Source: Ecytonucleospora hepatopenaei (Eukaryota > Microsporidia > Enterocytozoonidae). From it: a DNA stretch of 64,000 nt. The stretch spans positions 110,191-174,190 of the forward strand of contig JAPMUG010000007.1 of the NCBI GenBank assembly GCA_026692725.1, written 5' to 3'. How positions within the stretch are numbered: the first letter of the stretch is position 1; every line of letters begins with the position of its first letter. Positions 47,172 to 57,837 of this stretch are shown here, piece after piece. A model generated the notes under the pieces. It saw only the letters and a program-made list of their open reading frames with translations. It searched no databases and was not told the DNA's origin. The translations under genes and the position numbers were made by a program.

Positions 47172-47567
47172 ATGGATTCTTTTGTAATTCAGTGCAATAG
47201 TTGTAACAATATAGTTGGTGATTCAAATGCACTTGTAAATGAATTTGAAGATTTTTTTATACTTAAAACTATAAATGACACTATAAAAATAAAAATAGAC
47301 AAGGATAACATAAAAACCAAAAAAGCAATTGAAATAGATGATGCAGTTACTAATAATTTATCATGTGAGTGTCTTCTGAATGTTGGTGTATATTTAAAAA
47401 CAGCACCATCAGAATTAAATGGTTGTTCAGGTTGTTTTATAATTATAAAAAAGTTTACACATACATATTCTCTTAATAAAATGCATGAAAATAAAAAAAT
47501 AAAAACAATAAGTGATTTACAAAAAGATGTAGAAAATATAAAAAATGTATTGTCAAAAATATTGTAG
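47172..47567 (+). CDS. Mis18/Yippee-fold zinc-binding protein
   Basis: 131 aa from ATG 47172 (an upstream in-frame TTG is ignored). FVIQCNSCNNIVGDSNALV, then LSCECLLNVGVYLKTAPSELNGCSGCFIIIKKFTHTYSL, matches the Mis18 arrangement (F.C..C...LGDS; CxxC....G..Y..TP..LD....LF.l....i.sY.L), followed by a predicted coiled coil (ISDLQKDVENIKNVLSKIL), also as in Mis18. Mis18 licenses CENP-A loading at centromeres. The first CxxC (CNSC) is complete; the second is CEC plus CSGC, so zinc ligands may be rearranged. A Yippee or cereblon-type relative is the alternative. Confidence 0.72.
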   Translation: MDSFVIQCNSCNNIVGDSNALVNEFEDFFILKTINDTIKIKIDKDNIKTKKAIEIDDAVTNNLSCECLLNVGVYLKTAPSELNGCSGCFIIIKKFTHTYSLNKMHENKKIKTISDLQKDVENIKNVLSKIL

Positions 47568-47749
47568 ATTAATAAAATATATTCTTTTTACTAATTTTTT
47601 AATCCTAATATTTTACAATACTATTTTTATAATAAGTGTTTGAATTAAAAATATAAAAAACAAGCATCTAATACATATTCAAGTATTGAAGTATTGGAGT
47701 ATTAAATATTTAATATTCAACCATATATTTTTATATTAATATACAGATA

Positions 47750-48577
47750 ATGGAAAATAATTTTTTAAATTTAAATAATTTTATTGCACCTGAGTGGGTT
47801 TTAAAATTACTTGAAAAAGGAAAAACAGCAAATAATATTCCACATTTACTTTTATATGACCCACCTGGTACGGGAAAAACAACATTTGCAAAATTATTAA
47901 CAAAGGAAAAGGAGTGTTTAATGCTTAATGCAAGCGACGAAAGAGGAATTTCAACAATAAGGAATAAAGTAAAAGTGTTTGCACAGTTTAATAAGCAAAA
48001 GTTTATAGTTCTCGATGAGTGTGAAAATTTAACCAAAGACAGTCAAACATGTTTAAGGAGAATTTTAGAAGATTACAATTCTACAACATTTATTTTTATA
48101 ACAAATTATTTTAGTAAGATAATTGATCCTATAAAGTCAAGAACACTTAAAATACGTTTTAAAAGCAATTTAAGTGACATTGTAAATAATTTAGAAAGAG
48201 AGAATGGTGTTACTGGAGATGAGCTAAATAAAATATTAATAGAAACAGAAGGTGACATAAGAAAAACAAAATATATTATGCATGGATTGAGTGTGGTAAA
48301 AATGAATAAAAATGTTAAATTAGAAAGCAGCAAAATAATTGAATATTTTACTGGTGCATTTATTTATGATAAAAACAAAACATATGTAGAAAATGTAGAA
48401 GAAAATCAATTTAATTCTGTACCAGCTGTTAATTGTATAAAATACTTAGTAAAAAGAAATGAATCATATGAAAATGCAATTATTTTAGGGGAGTTAGAGA
48501 GAATGGCATTAAATGGCGTACCTGAAGAAATAATATATGAAAGAATAAAAAATATCACAAATATTAGTTTAGATTAA
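47750..48577 (+). CDS. RFC2: clamp loader small subunit (RFC2/RFC4-type)
   Basis: AAA+ subunit of replication factor C, which loads PCNA. DPPGTGKT Walker A (37-44), the RFC box NASDERGISTIRNKVKVFA (60-78), VLDECENLT Walker B (87-95), LRRILEDYNSTTFIFITNYFSKIIDPIKSR including the sensor and the SR.. arginine-finger place. NASDERGIS..R.KVK.FA and YV.RIIDP favour yeast Rfc2 (human RFC4). The first Walker residue is Asp rather than Gly, and SRC reads SRT. 275 aa, short of the usual 320-350; the N-terminal YRP.. segment is missing, and the C-terminal collar is abbreviated. Confidence 0.88.
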   Translation: MENNFLNLNNFIAPEWVLKLLEKGKTANNIPHLLLYDPPGTGKTTFAKLLTKEKECLMLNASDERGISTIRNKVKVFAQFNKQKFIVLDECENLTKDSQTCLRRILEDYNSTTFIFITNYFSKIIDPIKSRTLKIRFKSNLSDIVNNLERENGVTGDELNKILIETEGDIRKTKYIMHGLSVVKMNKNVKLESSKIIEYFTGAFIYDKNKTYVENVEENQFNSVPAVNCIKYLVKRNESYENAIILGELERMALNGVPEEIIYERIKNITNISLD

Positions 48578-48698
48578 TCATTATAAAATATATAACTAAT
48601 TTATTATACAATACTTTATAATAATATACTTAATAATATACTTAATAATATACTTAATATTATATTTATTACTGTATATTAATAAACTATATTTATTA

Positions 48699-49679
48699 CT
48701 ATATATTAATTAATAATGTTATACATAAAATAATAAAAAATAAATTATTTGATTTGTTACTATTATCCTTTACATTACTTTCTGTACTTTCATCACTACT
48801 ATTTTTATGCAATTTAAGTTGTAAATTATTAAAAGATTCATCTGTATCATCACTTATACTGATATCATCACTTATACTGATATCATTATTACTATTATTA
48901 CTATCATTTGTAGTATTATTTAATTTAAATGTTGTATCTTCTTTTACTTTTAGTAATGCATCTTCATTAGTAATATAAAATTCAAAAGAAAATGTTTTCC
49001 CTATTTTGTTTAATTGTTCAATATGTAAACATAAGACATTAAAACTGACTGATTGATCATTTTTACTATTGTATAATTTTAAAGAATCCACTGTAATATC
49101 ATCAACTATTATATCACTAACTTTTTTTATTTCATTTTTACTATTTGTAACTATCTTATACAATTCCTGTCCTTTTAAATTAATAGAAGTGTAGAATAAA
49201 TCATTTTTACATGTAAGTGGTATTTTATTAATTTCTTTATATTCTAATAATTCTTTATTTTTTATGTTATATTTATATTTATCAGAAGATACATGAAAAG
49301 AATTATTAGAAATTAAATATATAACAATATTTGTATTTGTAGTTTTACTTGTATTATTATTTGTATTTGTATTTCTGTCTTGATAAGGAATAGAAATATT
49401 AGCTTCTTTTATATTTATTTTAGTTTTTGTTATAGTATTTACTTTTTGATTATCTATCAATACTTCTGTATTTTTATTAATGTAAAACTCATAACTATAA
49501 AAATATTTTTTATATTTAGATAATTCCTTGCTGTATAAAATAAAAGCATTTCTATTATAATAAAATGGTATATTTATAGTAACATATGCTTTTATTAGAG
49601 TATTTGGTTTTACTGTTATAGAAGTACCTTTTTTAACTAACATTTCACATAATACTATTATTTTATGAATAAATAACAT
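48699..49679 (-). CDS. secreted, possibly GPI-anchored surface protein
   Basis: 326 aa with a hydrophobic N-terminus (MLFIHKIIVLCEMLV), a middle with many strand-like segments and N-terminal NTNTNNNTSKTTNTN, an Asp/Ser/Asn-rich stalk (SISDDISISDDTDESF) and a terminal hydrophobic stretch NNLFFIILCITLLINI right at the C-terminus without a basic tail, typical of a GPI signal. The GPI12 gene in this window shows that the pathway could exist. The ISISDD motif is doubled by a 21-bp DNA repeat. Unknown function. Confidence 0.62.
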   Translation of the reverse strand: MLFIHKIIVLCEMLVKKGTSITVKPNTLIKAYVTINIPFYYNRNAFILYSKELSKYKKYFYSYEFYINKNTEVLIDNQKVNTITKTKINIKEANISIPYQDRNTNTNNNTSKTTNTNIVIYLISNNSFHVSSDKYKYNIKNKELLEYKEINKIPLTCKNDLFYTSINLKGQELYKIVTNSKNEIKKVSDIIVDDITVDSLKLYNSKNDQSVSFNVLCLHIEQLNKIGKTFSFEFYITNEDALLKVKEDTTFKLNNTTNDSNNSNNDISISDDISISDDTDESFNNLQLKLHKNSSDESTESNVKDNSNKSNNLFFIILCITLLINI

Positions 49680-50014
49680 ATTACAATATTAAATACAATT
49701 AATTTAATAAACTTTTATTTATTTTTTGTAATATAAAACATATAAACAACACAAATAGTATATAATGTATTTATATATTGATTTTAAATTAAAAAATATT
49801 CTAATCTTTTTTAAAAAATAATTTATCCCCTATACAACGATATTGATAAAATTTTTTAGATATAATTATTTAGATATAGATAAAAGAATATTGATAAAAA
49901 GATATAGATATAGATAAAAGAATATTGATAAAAATATATAGATATAATTATTTAGACATATATATTTATTCAAATATAATTATTTAGATAAAAAGATATT
50001 TAAAATATTTTCAA
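49680..50014. repeat. AT-rich intergenic region with 34-bp direct repeats
   Basis: 335 bp. AGATATAGATAAAAGAATAT followed by TGATAAAAA occurs at 49872-49900 and again at 49906-49934 (34-bp period), with further GATATA/TTATTTAGA copies up to 49995. Otherwise AT-rich without genes. Confidence 0.65.
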
Positions 50015-51101
50015 ATGTCACCTAAAATTGATCTTAAAAATAACAATAAAAAATTTAACAATATTAATGAAAATAAAAAAAGGTGGAAATTATTAATATT
50101 CTTTTTAGCAGTTCTAGTAATTGGTGGTATCACATTTTTATGTATCTTTTTTATAAAAAAGCATAAGAAGAAAGAAGAAACAGGTAAAGTTGATGAAAAA
50201 GTAAAAGAAAAATACAAAGGAGATAAAATAGATTAAATAGATAAAGATAAGCTTAAAGACAATTTTTTAGCAGATGCATTAGATTATGATATAAACACAT
50301 AATACAGGCACAGTTAAATCTATAATCATCGATGTTATTGCAAATAAAAGAAATATTTTGTATAAAAAGACCATTTAATAGGGTAACACAGTCACATGAT
50401 TCAATATTTTCACTTTTTGATTTATTACACAATACAGGTGAAGAAGTAGCAATAGTAGCAGCAGCCAATGCCATTTATGTAGGTGGTGGATATACTGTTT
50501 TTAGGTCATGTAGAGATGGAAAAGGAACACAAGAAGAAGCATTAATGGTGTAGTACATAAATTATCAGAGGCAAATTTAACATTAGCAATAAAAGACAGA
50601 AATGGTGAATATTACAAAGATAATAAAGGTAGAATAAAATACAATAATGAAAAATTAAAGGATAAAATATGGCTATCAGAAAAGTTAGGATTGAAAGTAC
50701 CATTGGATACTGTAATGGGGTATAGGTACAATAGTAGAAATTGTAATTTTCTAAGTGATTATATTTTATTATGTTATTATGATAAAAAGTTTAAAATCAA
50801 GGAATATAAAGAAACATCTAAAAAAGTAAGTGTATACTCAATGGCAGCATTTGATGCAAGAAATGCTAAACATGTAGATTATGATAGATTATACACTGAT
50901 GTAAACAATAAGCTTATAACATGTTTGTTAGATGCAGAAAAGAAGAGAATTAAACATGTAGTTTTGACAGTACCAGGAACAGGTGTGTTTGCAAATGGAG
51001 ATAAAAAATATTTAGAAACAGTAAAAAGAGCAGCTAAAAATGCAGTTGAGAATTATGGAGGATCATTTAGTAATTTAGTGGTATCACCTAAAATTGACTG
51101 A
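50015..51101 (+). pseudogene. decayed PARG-like (microbial-type poly(ADP-ribose) glycohydrolase) gene with N-terminal membrane anchor
   Basis: The 5' frame (50015-50236) encodes a basic leader, one membrane helix (LLIFFLAVLVIGGITFLCIFF) and a Lys/Glu tail, and goes on after one stop to about 50300. The following sequence is coherent but scattered over frames: SIIIDVIANKRNILYKK, then VAIVAAANAIYVGGGYTVF ending GTQEEALMV, then from about 50550 to 51101 VHKLSEANLTLAI to NLVVSPKID. The GGG and QEE elements are the catalytic signature of PARG-type macrodomains, and VVLTVPGTGVFANG fits a later strand. At least three frame changes and a stop remain and not all are in homopolymers, so decay is more likely than error. 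A family with DUF2263-like PARG domains is the best guess. Confidence 0.65.
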
Positions 51102-51325
51102 ATAAATAATACATAACATTAAATACACGCTAATCTATAAATAGTCACACACTATTTAAATTTATTCTAATCGTGATTTAGCTAAAAAGTTTAACAGTTT
51201 TAATATAAATATATAAATTTTTACTAAATTAAAAATCCCTATATTTTTATTTTTATTAATTTAAACATTAAAATCGTAGTAAAAATAGCTAGAAATCATT
51301 ATAATTTAAAATACAATTTTATTTC

Positions 51326-53165
51326 ATGGAAAATAAAAACTCTATTTTAATAGATATGGATGAAAATCTTTCAAACAACTCAAGTTATATTTTACAAAAC
51401 ATAATTAAAAAACATGATTCAAATATCTTAAAATTTAACAATTTATCATGTTCAACCAAAGATAATCAGGAATTACTTAAGAATATTAGTTGCACTTTTA
51501 ATTCTGGTGAATTAGTTGCTTTAATAGGTCCATCTGGATCAGGAAAATCAACTTTCATGAATTTAATTACAGGGAGATTTAATGGAAATTTAAAAATTTC
51601 GGGTAAAATTTTATTAACTAACTGTAATATAGAAGAAAGACATTTTAAAGATTTTTATGCTTATGTAGCACAAAATTTTTATACATATGAAAATTTAACT
51701 GTATATGAAACATTAATGTTTGTAATGAAAATTTACATGAAAAATACTGATATTAAAGACAAAAATGTTATGAAAAAGATGCTTTTAGAAATACTTAATA
51801 TTTTTAGCTTAAGACCAAAAATAAAAAACAAAGTCAAAAATCTAAGTGGTGGTGAAAGAACAAGACTTTATGTTGCTGTTGAATTTTTAAAAAACACACA
51901 AGTTTTTATTTTAGACGAACCAACTTCTGGTCTTGACAGTTACAATGCAGAAATGGTTATAATGTTTTTAAAAAAACTGGTAAAAAAGTTTAATAAGATA
52001 ATGGTGGTTTCAATACACCAACCAAGTTTTAAGCTTATAGAATATTTTGATAAAATTTTATTGTTTTCAGAAGGAAGAGCTGTATTTGAAGGAAAGGTGA
52101 GTGAGTGTATAGATTTTTTTGAAATTCTTGGACATAAACTTCCTATAAATACAAATCCAATAGATTTTTTTATAGAGAAATTAGCAACATGTAAAATTGA
52201 AAATAAAAAAGAATCAAATAATTTAACAGAAAATTATAATAACATTAATACAAATGTTAATAATAAGGTCAAGATAAAAAATAAAGCCAATAAAAAAGAA
52301 ATACTTAAATCATTTAGCTTTTTAAGTTTATTTTATAGAAATATTAAAAACAGTTATTTAGATTTGTTGCTTATTATGATACACTTAATCATGAGAATTA
52401 ATGTAGGATTTATGATATCTGCTGTATACTGGAAATTAGGTTCAACAAAACACATAGATGCATATTCTTTTCGTGGTTTGTTGGTGTTTTTTATTTTCAA
52501 TCAGGCATTTGCTATAATGGGTCCAATTTTAAATTTATTTAAAAACGAAGAAAAAATTATAGAAAGAGAAATTTTTAGTGGATATTATGATGTTTTTACA
52601 GCTTATACAGTTAAAATCTGTACTGAAATGTGTTTTGTCATTGTTTTTGAAATTCCATTTTTAAGTGTAATATATTTTTGTAGTGGTTTATACTCTACAT
52701 TTATTTCTTATTTGAAATTTATTTTAATTCTTTTAGCAGAAGTATTTTTTTTCAATTAACTTAGGATGTACAGTTTCAATATGTTCTCCATCTGCTTCAA
52801 TAGGAAATGCAGTAGGTTCAATAATCGCAGTAATTTTTTTACTCTTTAGTGGTGGATTAAACAATCCAAAAAATATTCCTAAATTTTTAAGATGGCTAAT
52901 ATGGATTTCACCACTTCAATATGTTTTTAGAGCACTTTTGCAGTCACAATGTGTAATAAGTGGTAAAAAAAGAAATTTTACAGATGGAAATTTCTTTTTT
53001 TCAGGTGAAGAAATGTTAAAGTCAATAGGAATGGAAAATTTTAATTTTTATTTTAGTTATACATTTGTATTAATATTTTCTTTTTTTATAGCCATAATTG
53101 GAATTTTAGTTTTACAAAATAAAACAAGAATAAAAAGTTTACCAATAGAAATTATAACTAAATAA
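51326..53165 (+). CDS. ABCG (White-type) half-transporter, interrupted by a +1 frameshift
   Basis: Second ABCG gene, same architecture as the one at 3148-5087. Walker A GPSGSGKS (68-75), AYVAQNFYTYENLT, signature LSGGER (173-178), Walker B FILDEPTSGLD, VSIHQPSFKLI. The frame closes at 52759 after LLAEVFFFN at a T8 run (52745-52752). One T fewer restores AEVFFSINLGCTVSICSPSA, which aligns with AEVMLGVTMGLTVSCAAPTS of the other gene, and the frame then runs to 53165. Joined length about 612 aa. The two copies are clearly different proteins, so duplication is old. The substrate is unknown. Confidence 0.88.
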
Positions 53166-53313
53166 ATTTATAATAATATAATTGTTCTTTTAAATGCAGT
53201 AGTTTTTATGAAATGTTATTTATATAATTAACCTTAATTTTTAAAATATTCTATTCATTGTTTGCTAATTAAGGTTATGAACATTTAAGCAAACTAATAA
53301 ATAAATCCATCCA

Positions 53314-53870
53314 ATGTCTACTTTTTTAACACAGTATTACCTGAGCTCAAAGCCACAAGTACCAGTCGTCTCCGGACCAAAGGTACGACAGATTATATAT
53401 GTAAATAATTTATATTTTAATATTTTGTTAAACATGAATATATTCAAATTTTATTTAGGTAAAACATGATTATGATGGGTTAAAAGTACAAGATTATTTA
53501 TAAGGGCTATATTATACTACACATTAAATTTAAAGATAAAAAGGGAAGACTTTTTCATAATTACAGTAGAAGATAAAAAAGTAATAAATGAAAAGGAAAA
53601 GTTCATATTGGAATTAAAATATAAATCCAAAGAATATGTTGGTATAGATGGTCTTATCTAGAGAGAAGACAAATATGGAAATTGGCTATTTCAACTCAAA
53701 TTGCACAAAGTGATCCAAGAAAGGTATTTCCTTTTTTTAGTTTAGTTAGTTTTAGAGCCATTTTTAATTTTAAAATAAGTTGTGAAACCAAATACAATGC
53801 GATAAGTAAAAAATATTGGAAAGAAAATAATAAAAAAACAATTATTTTTAAAGAACACTAAAAATGTCTA
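53314..53870 (+). pseudogene. decayed gene remnants, possibly with a splice-like junction
   Basis: ATG 53314 opens MSTFLTQYYLSSKPQVPVVSGPK, in an unusually GC-rich stretch for this region. GT at 53383 and AG at 53457-53458 would remove 76 bases and join GPK to VKHDYDGLKVQDYL before a stop; this is only a possibility. After it, coherent but stopped fragments follow (DFFIITVEDKKVINEKEK; FILELKYKSKEYVGIDGLI; EDKYGNWLFQLK). Codon-like composition but broken frames point to a relic. Not identified. The flanks 53166-53313 and 53871-54083 show nothing more. Confidence 0.4.
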
Positions 53871-54083
53871 GTTATATTTTAGAATGGGTTGTTTTAGATT
53901 AAAATTTACATAAACAACTGATTTAGATAAAGAAAATTTTATAATAGTGTCATTTGGTTTAAATTGAAAATATTTTAATAAAAACTTTAAATTCATATAA
54001 TATTATGTTTAAGATAAAAATAGATATTAGCTATAAAGCGCCTAATTTAAAATAAACTTTAACAATATCAATATCAACTTCTT

Positions 54084-54290
54084 GTTTTATTTTATTTTAT
54101 TTTATTTTATTTTATTTTATTTTATTTTATTTTATTTTATTTTATTTTATTTTATTTTATTTTATTTTATTTTAATTTTAATTTATTTTAATTTATTTTA
54201 ATTTATTTTATTTTATTTTAATTTATTTTAATTTATTTTATTTTATTTTAATTTATTTTAATTTATTTTATTTTATTTTAATTTATATTA
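54084..54290. repeat. (ATTTT)n pentamer tract with ATTTA variants
   Basis: About 18 near-perfect TTTTA units up to about 54172, then a mixture of TTTTA and TTTAA units to about 54290. The last bases overlap the 3' end of the leftward gene. Confidence 0.9.
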
Positions 54291-55438
54291 GTAATATATT
54301 TGTCATTTTCTTCCATTAAAAATAATTTGTTAGTATTGTTATCATCATTGTTTTTTGTTATATTTTTAAGGTTATTTTTATACACATCATTTACATCTTT
54401 CATAAACTTTTTTATATCATTTATAGTATATTCAATGTGTTTTAATTTATATTTATCACAAAAAGATTTACGTTTAACGCGCAATGTATCTTTATTTTTA
54501 AATATATTATTTTCATTCCAATCTTTATACATAATAGTTAATTCATTCTTTGTGACAATATTTCTAACAATCTTTGTAACATTATTTTGAGAAAAATCCA
54601 TTTCTTCTAATATACATAGATTTTTTAATTCCGTAAAGTATTTTTTAAACCTTATCATTTTGTTATATAAAACAAAATCAATAGAAAATATTGCTTTTAC
54701 ATTATCAGTATATACATTTAATAACTTTTGGAATTCATCAATTATAGTAAAACCTTGAATAATATGTGCAACACTAACATGCATATACATGTCAGTTACC
54801 ATCATTTTAAATTTTAACTTTTCATTAAAATCTTTATAATTTACAAGAATAAATTTATGATATTTATGTGCAGCTAAAATTAGATTAGTAATTGAGTTGA
54901 AAAAAACATTAAAATATAATTTTCTATATTCTAAAAAATCCATTCTAAGTCTTGTAGTTTTACAAAAGTTATAGACTGTACTTTCATGAAAAAAATCATC
55001 AATGTTTAAATTGGTATTCATTTCAAGATTATATAAAGGTATAAGATATTTTTTCAGAAAAAAATAAATAGTTGAACTTAAAGTTCTTGACCCTAATGTA
55101 AATTGAGAAAAACCAGGTTTTTCTAAACGATTATAAATGTTTTTGATTATTCCAAGATATTCAAAATGCTTTGGACCGGACCAAAGTTTAGAGAACAAAC
55201 TACGTAAAAATAGTCTATAATAACCTTCTTTGTTATAATTTTTAAATAATTCTTCCATATCTTTTAAATATTCATCATCATTATCTAAAAGTGTTTCTGT
55301 TGTATTAGTTATTTCTTCTTCTACACTATTATGTAAATGTGAATTAGTAAGATTGTATTCATTTTCTTTTTTTATAATAATAGCATTATAAATAATATTA
55401 GAAAAAAATAAAAAATTTAAAATTTTAAAATAAATCAT
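54278..55438 (-). CDS. secreted protein, last intact gene before the telomere
   Basis: 386 aa with a signal peptide (MIYFKILNFLFFSNIIYNAII), N-glycosylation-like NLT and NTT sites, and a helical mature part (FEYLGIIKNIYNRLEKPGFS; FMKDVNDVYKNNLKN). No membrane anchor. HFEYLGII.NIYNR may relate to HFKYLGPLFDIVDR of the protein at 24937-25464. Its stop lies in the ATTTT tract. Subtelomeric secreted proteins are often species-specific and variable; that role is inference here. Confidence 0.68.
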   Translation of the reverse strand: MIYFKILNFLFFSNIIYNAIIIKKENEYNLTNSHLHNSVEEEITNTTETLLDNDDEYLKDMEELFKNYNKEGYYRLFLRSLFSKLWSGPKHFEYLGIIKNIYNRLEKPGFSQFTLGSRTLSSTIYFFLKKYLIPLYNLEMNTNLNIDDFFHESTVYNFCKTTRLRMDFLEYRKLYFNVFFNSITNLILAAHKYHKFILVNYKDFNEKLKFKMMVTDMYMHVSVAHIIQGFTIIDEFQKLLNVYTDNVKAIFSIDFVLYNKMIRFKKYFTELKNLCILEEMDFSQNNVTKIVRNIVTKNELTIMYKDWNENNIFKNKDTLRVKRKSFCDKYKLKHIEYTINDIKKFMKDVNDVYKNNLKNITKNNDDNNTNKLFLMEENDKYITNIN

Positions 55439-55446
55439 AGGGTTTT
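55439..55446 (-). promoter_or_regulatory. CCC motif abutting the start of the subtelomeric secreted gene
   Basis: Minus strand AAAACCCT directly precedes ATG 55438. Confidence 0.5.
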
Positions 55447-57836
55447 TTAATGTAAAGTATAAAAAGTATAGACTAATGTTTAATTAGAAAATCAATATAT
55501 ATTTATTAATACAATTAATGTGTACAAAAGACATAGTAAAGATGTGTATATATTTATAACAATTTATTCATTAGATTATTTAACCTTAAAAGTTTAAAAA
55601 AATATAAATATTTATATTTTTACATACATATAAAATAATAGCAATATTTAGTAAACTTTTAAACATATTTTATTATATAGCAATTTAATAGTAATAGAAA
55701 ACAATAGAAGAAAATGTTTATAAAAATATTAATCATAAAACTGAACAATAAAAACTTATTTGGTTATTCATAAAAATAAAAAACAATAGATAAAAAAGTA
55801 AGTTTATTTAATAACATAGGAAAAGGATAAGGTTAATATAAAAAGTAAAAATAATCATAAAATAACAAATACAAGCAAATATGTAAAAAATTATTTTTAT
55901 AACTATATGGTTAAGAAACAAAGATATAAATAAAAAATACGTTTTACTTACTAATACACAAGATACTGTTAATATTTTGAATCATTATAAAATGAACCAT
56001 ATAACTTAATGTATAGTAAAATAGTATCATTTAAATCAATATTATGTAATACACAAAGTAATAGTCATATTAAAACAATTAAACAATAACTATACTTAAT
56101 ATGTTTAATAAACATAATACAATAACTAAAAAAAAACTAAAAGATATTATTTAAATATGTTACTAATTAAAAAATTATAAAAACTAAAACATTAGAGATA
56201 ATATCAGGTAAAAAATATTATAGCATTATAAAAATATAAACTAATAAATATAGAAGTAATAATAAAGTAAAAAAAGATTAAGAAAATACATTAGAAACAA
56301 TTATATTATATTATATTATAATATATTATATAATATTATTTGAATATAATAAATATCATATAAAACATCATTATATATTATAACATTATTATAATAATAT
56401 ATAAAGGTGTATTAGTAAAATTAAAAGAATATAGTTAGAAATGATATTTAAAATAAAATAAACTTAACTTCAATAACACATAATACAATATAAAAGTGTT
56501 CATATAAAATTTAGTAGTTTAATGTATAATTATTATATAGGTATTGTTGTATATTGATGAAATATTAGATATAAAAGAAATACTAACATAAACAGTAATA
56601 ATAGTAATAATACTTAACAATATAGAATATAATATTAAAAACATTAAAAATAAAATATAAGGTAAAATGCATTAAACTAACAATATAAAGAAATGTTAAT
56701 GTTGGAAACTAATTTATCTGTCATAACAATTTATTAAAGTAAAAACAATATGGGTAAATTTTTATAAAAAATATATATTAGATATTAAACACACTTCAAA
56801 CATATCCATAATCCCAACAGTTAATAAAAAATAGAAAATATTTAAAAGCATATGTAATATAGTAAGAAAATAATAAATATAAAAAATATAAAGAAATATT
56901 AGCATGTAATAATAAATGACAATAATAATAACAAGTATTTGTGTTTTATATAATAAATATAAATGATACTACTAGTAATTTATTAAAGATAGAAATATAT
57001 TAATTATACTCATGTTTTAGTATTTTATTACTTAATTGTTTTATTATTTTATTATTTTATTAATTGTTCATTTTAGAAGTTTTAAACATACTAATAAATG
57101 ATTCAAATTTTACATATAAGATAAATATTTATTAAAAACAATATATGTAAGGTTATAAATAAATCTTGTGCTATACCTTATAAAAATATTTTATTAGTAA
57201 AATTATAAACATAATAAATAGTAGTAAAATTATAAGTATATTTAATAGTATAGGTAAAATTTCAAGGGCAAAAAGTAATGTAAACTTTTTAAAAGTCAAA
57301 TTTTATAAGTAAAAAGTTACAAAAATAATTTCAACTTTTTAGGCAAAAATATTTTATAAAGCACAATTAAAACAAGAAAAAGGTAAAAAACTAACTTAAA
57401 CATAATTTTATCAAATTATTTAACACCTCTTTTATTAGATAACATGTTTTTTAAATAAAATTGTTTTTTTATTGTTGTATGCCACATCCTGACAAAATTT
57501 ACAAATAATAGGTTTTTAAAATAAACTTGTGTATTTCTAAGTTTTAGCATTTTTATGTAAGTACAAGCATTATAGCATTCTTTTACATTTAATTAGTTTG
57601 AAAAGTTTATTTAAACTTTACAGCTTAAAAAACAAGTATTAGATAAAGTCATCCGTAGTTATTTATTCAGTGATAAGTTTTTAATCAAAATAGAGTTTAT
57701 TAATAAGTAGTGTTAAAAAAATAAGAACCATAATTTTGATAGGTTAAAAAATGTTATTTAGTAAATAAAAAAGGTTTAATAAATAAATCTCTAATTTTCA
57801 AACTAATATTTATTTTGTCTCCTTTAACATGAAAGT
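55439..57836. other. gene-poor subtelomeric region, 2.4 kb
   Basis: Very AT-rich with stops in every frame, poly-A and AATATTA runs, and no convincing protein fragment, RNA or mobile element. It marks the transition from genes to subtelomeric repeats. Confidence 0.6.
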
Positions 57837-57837
57837 C

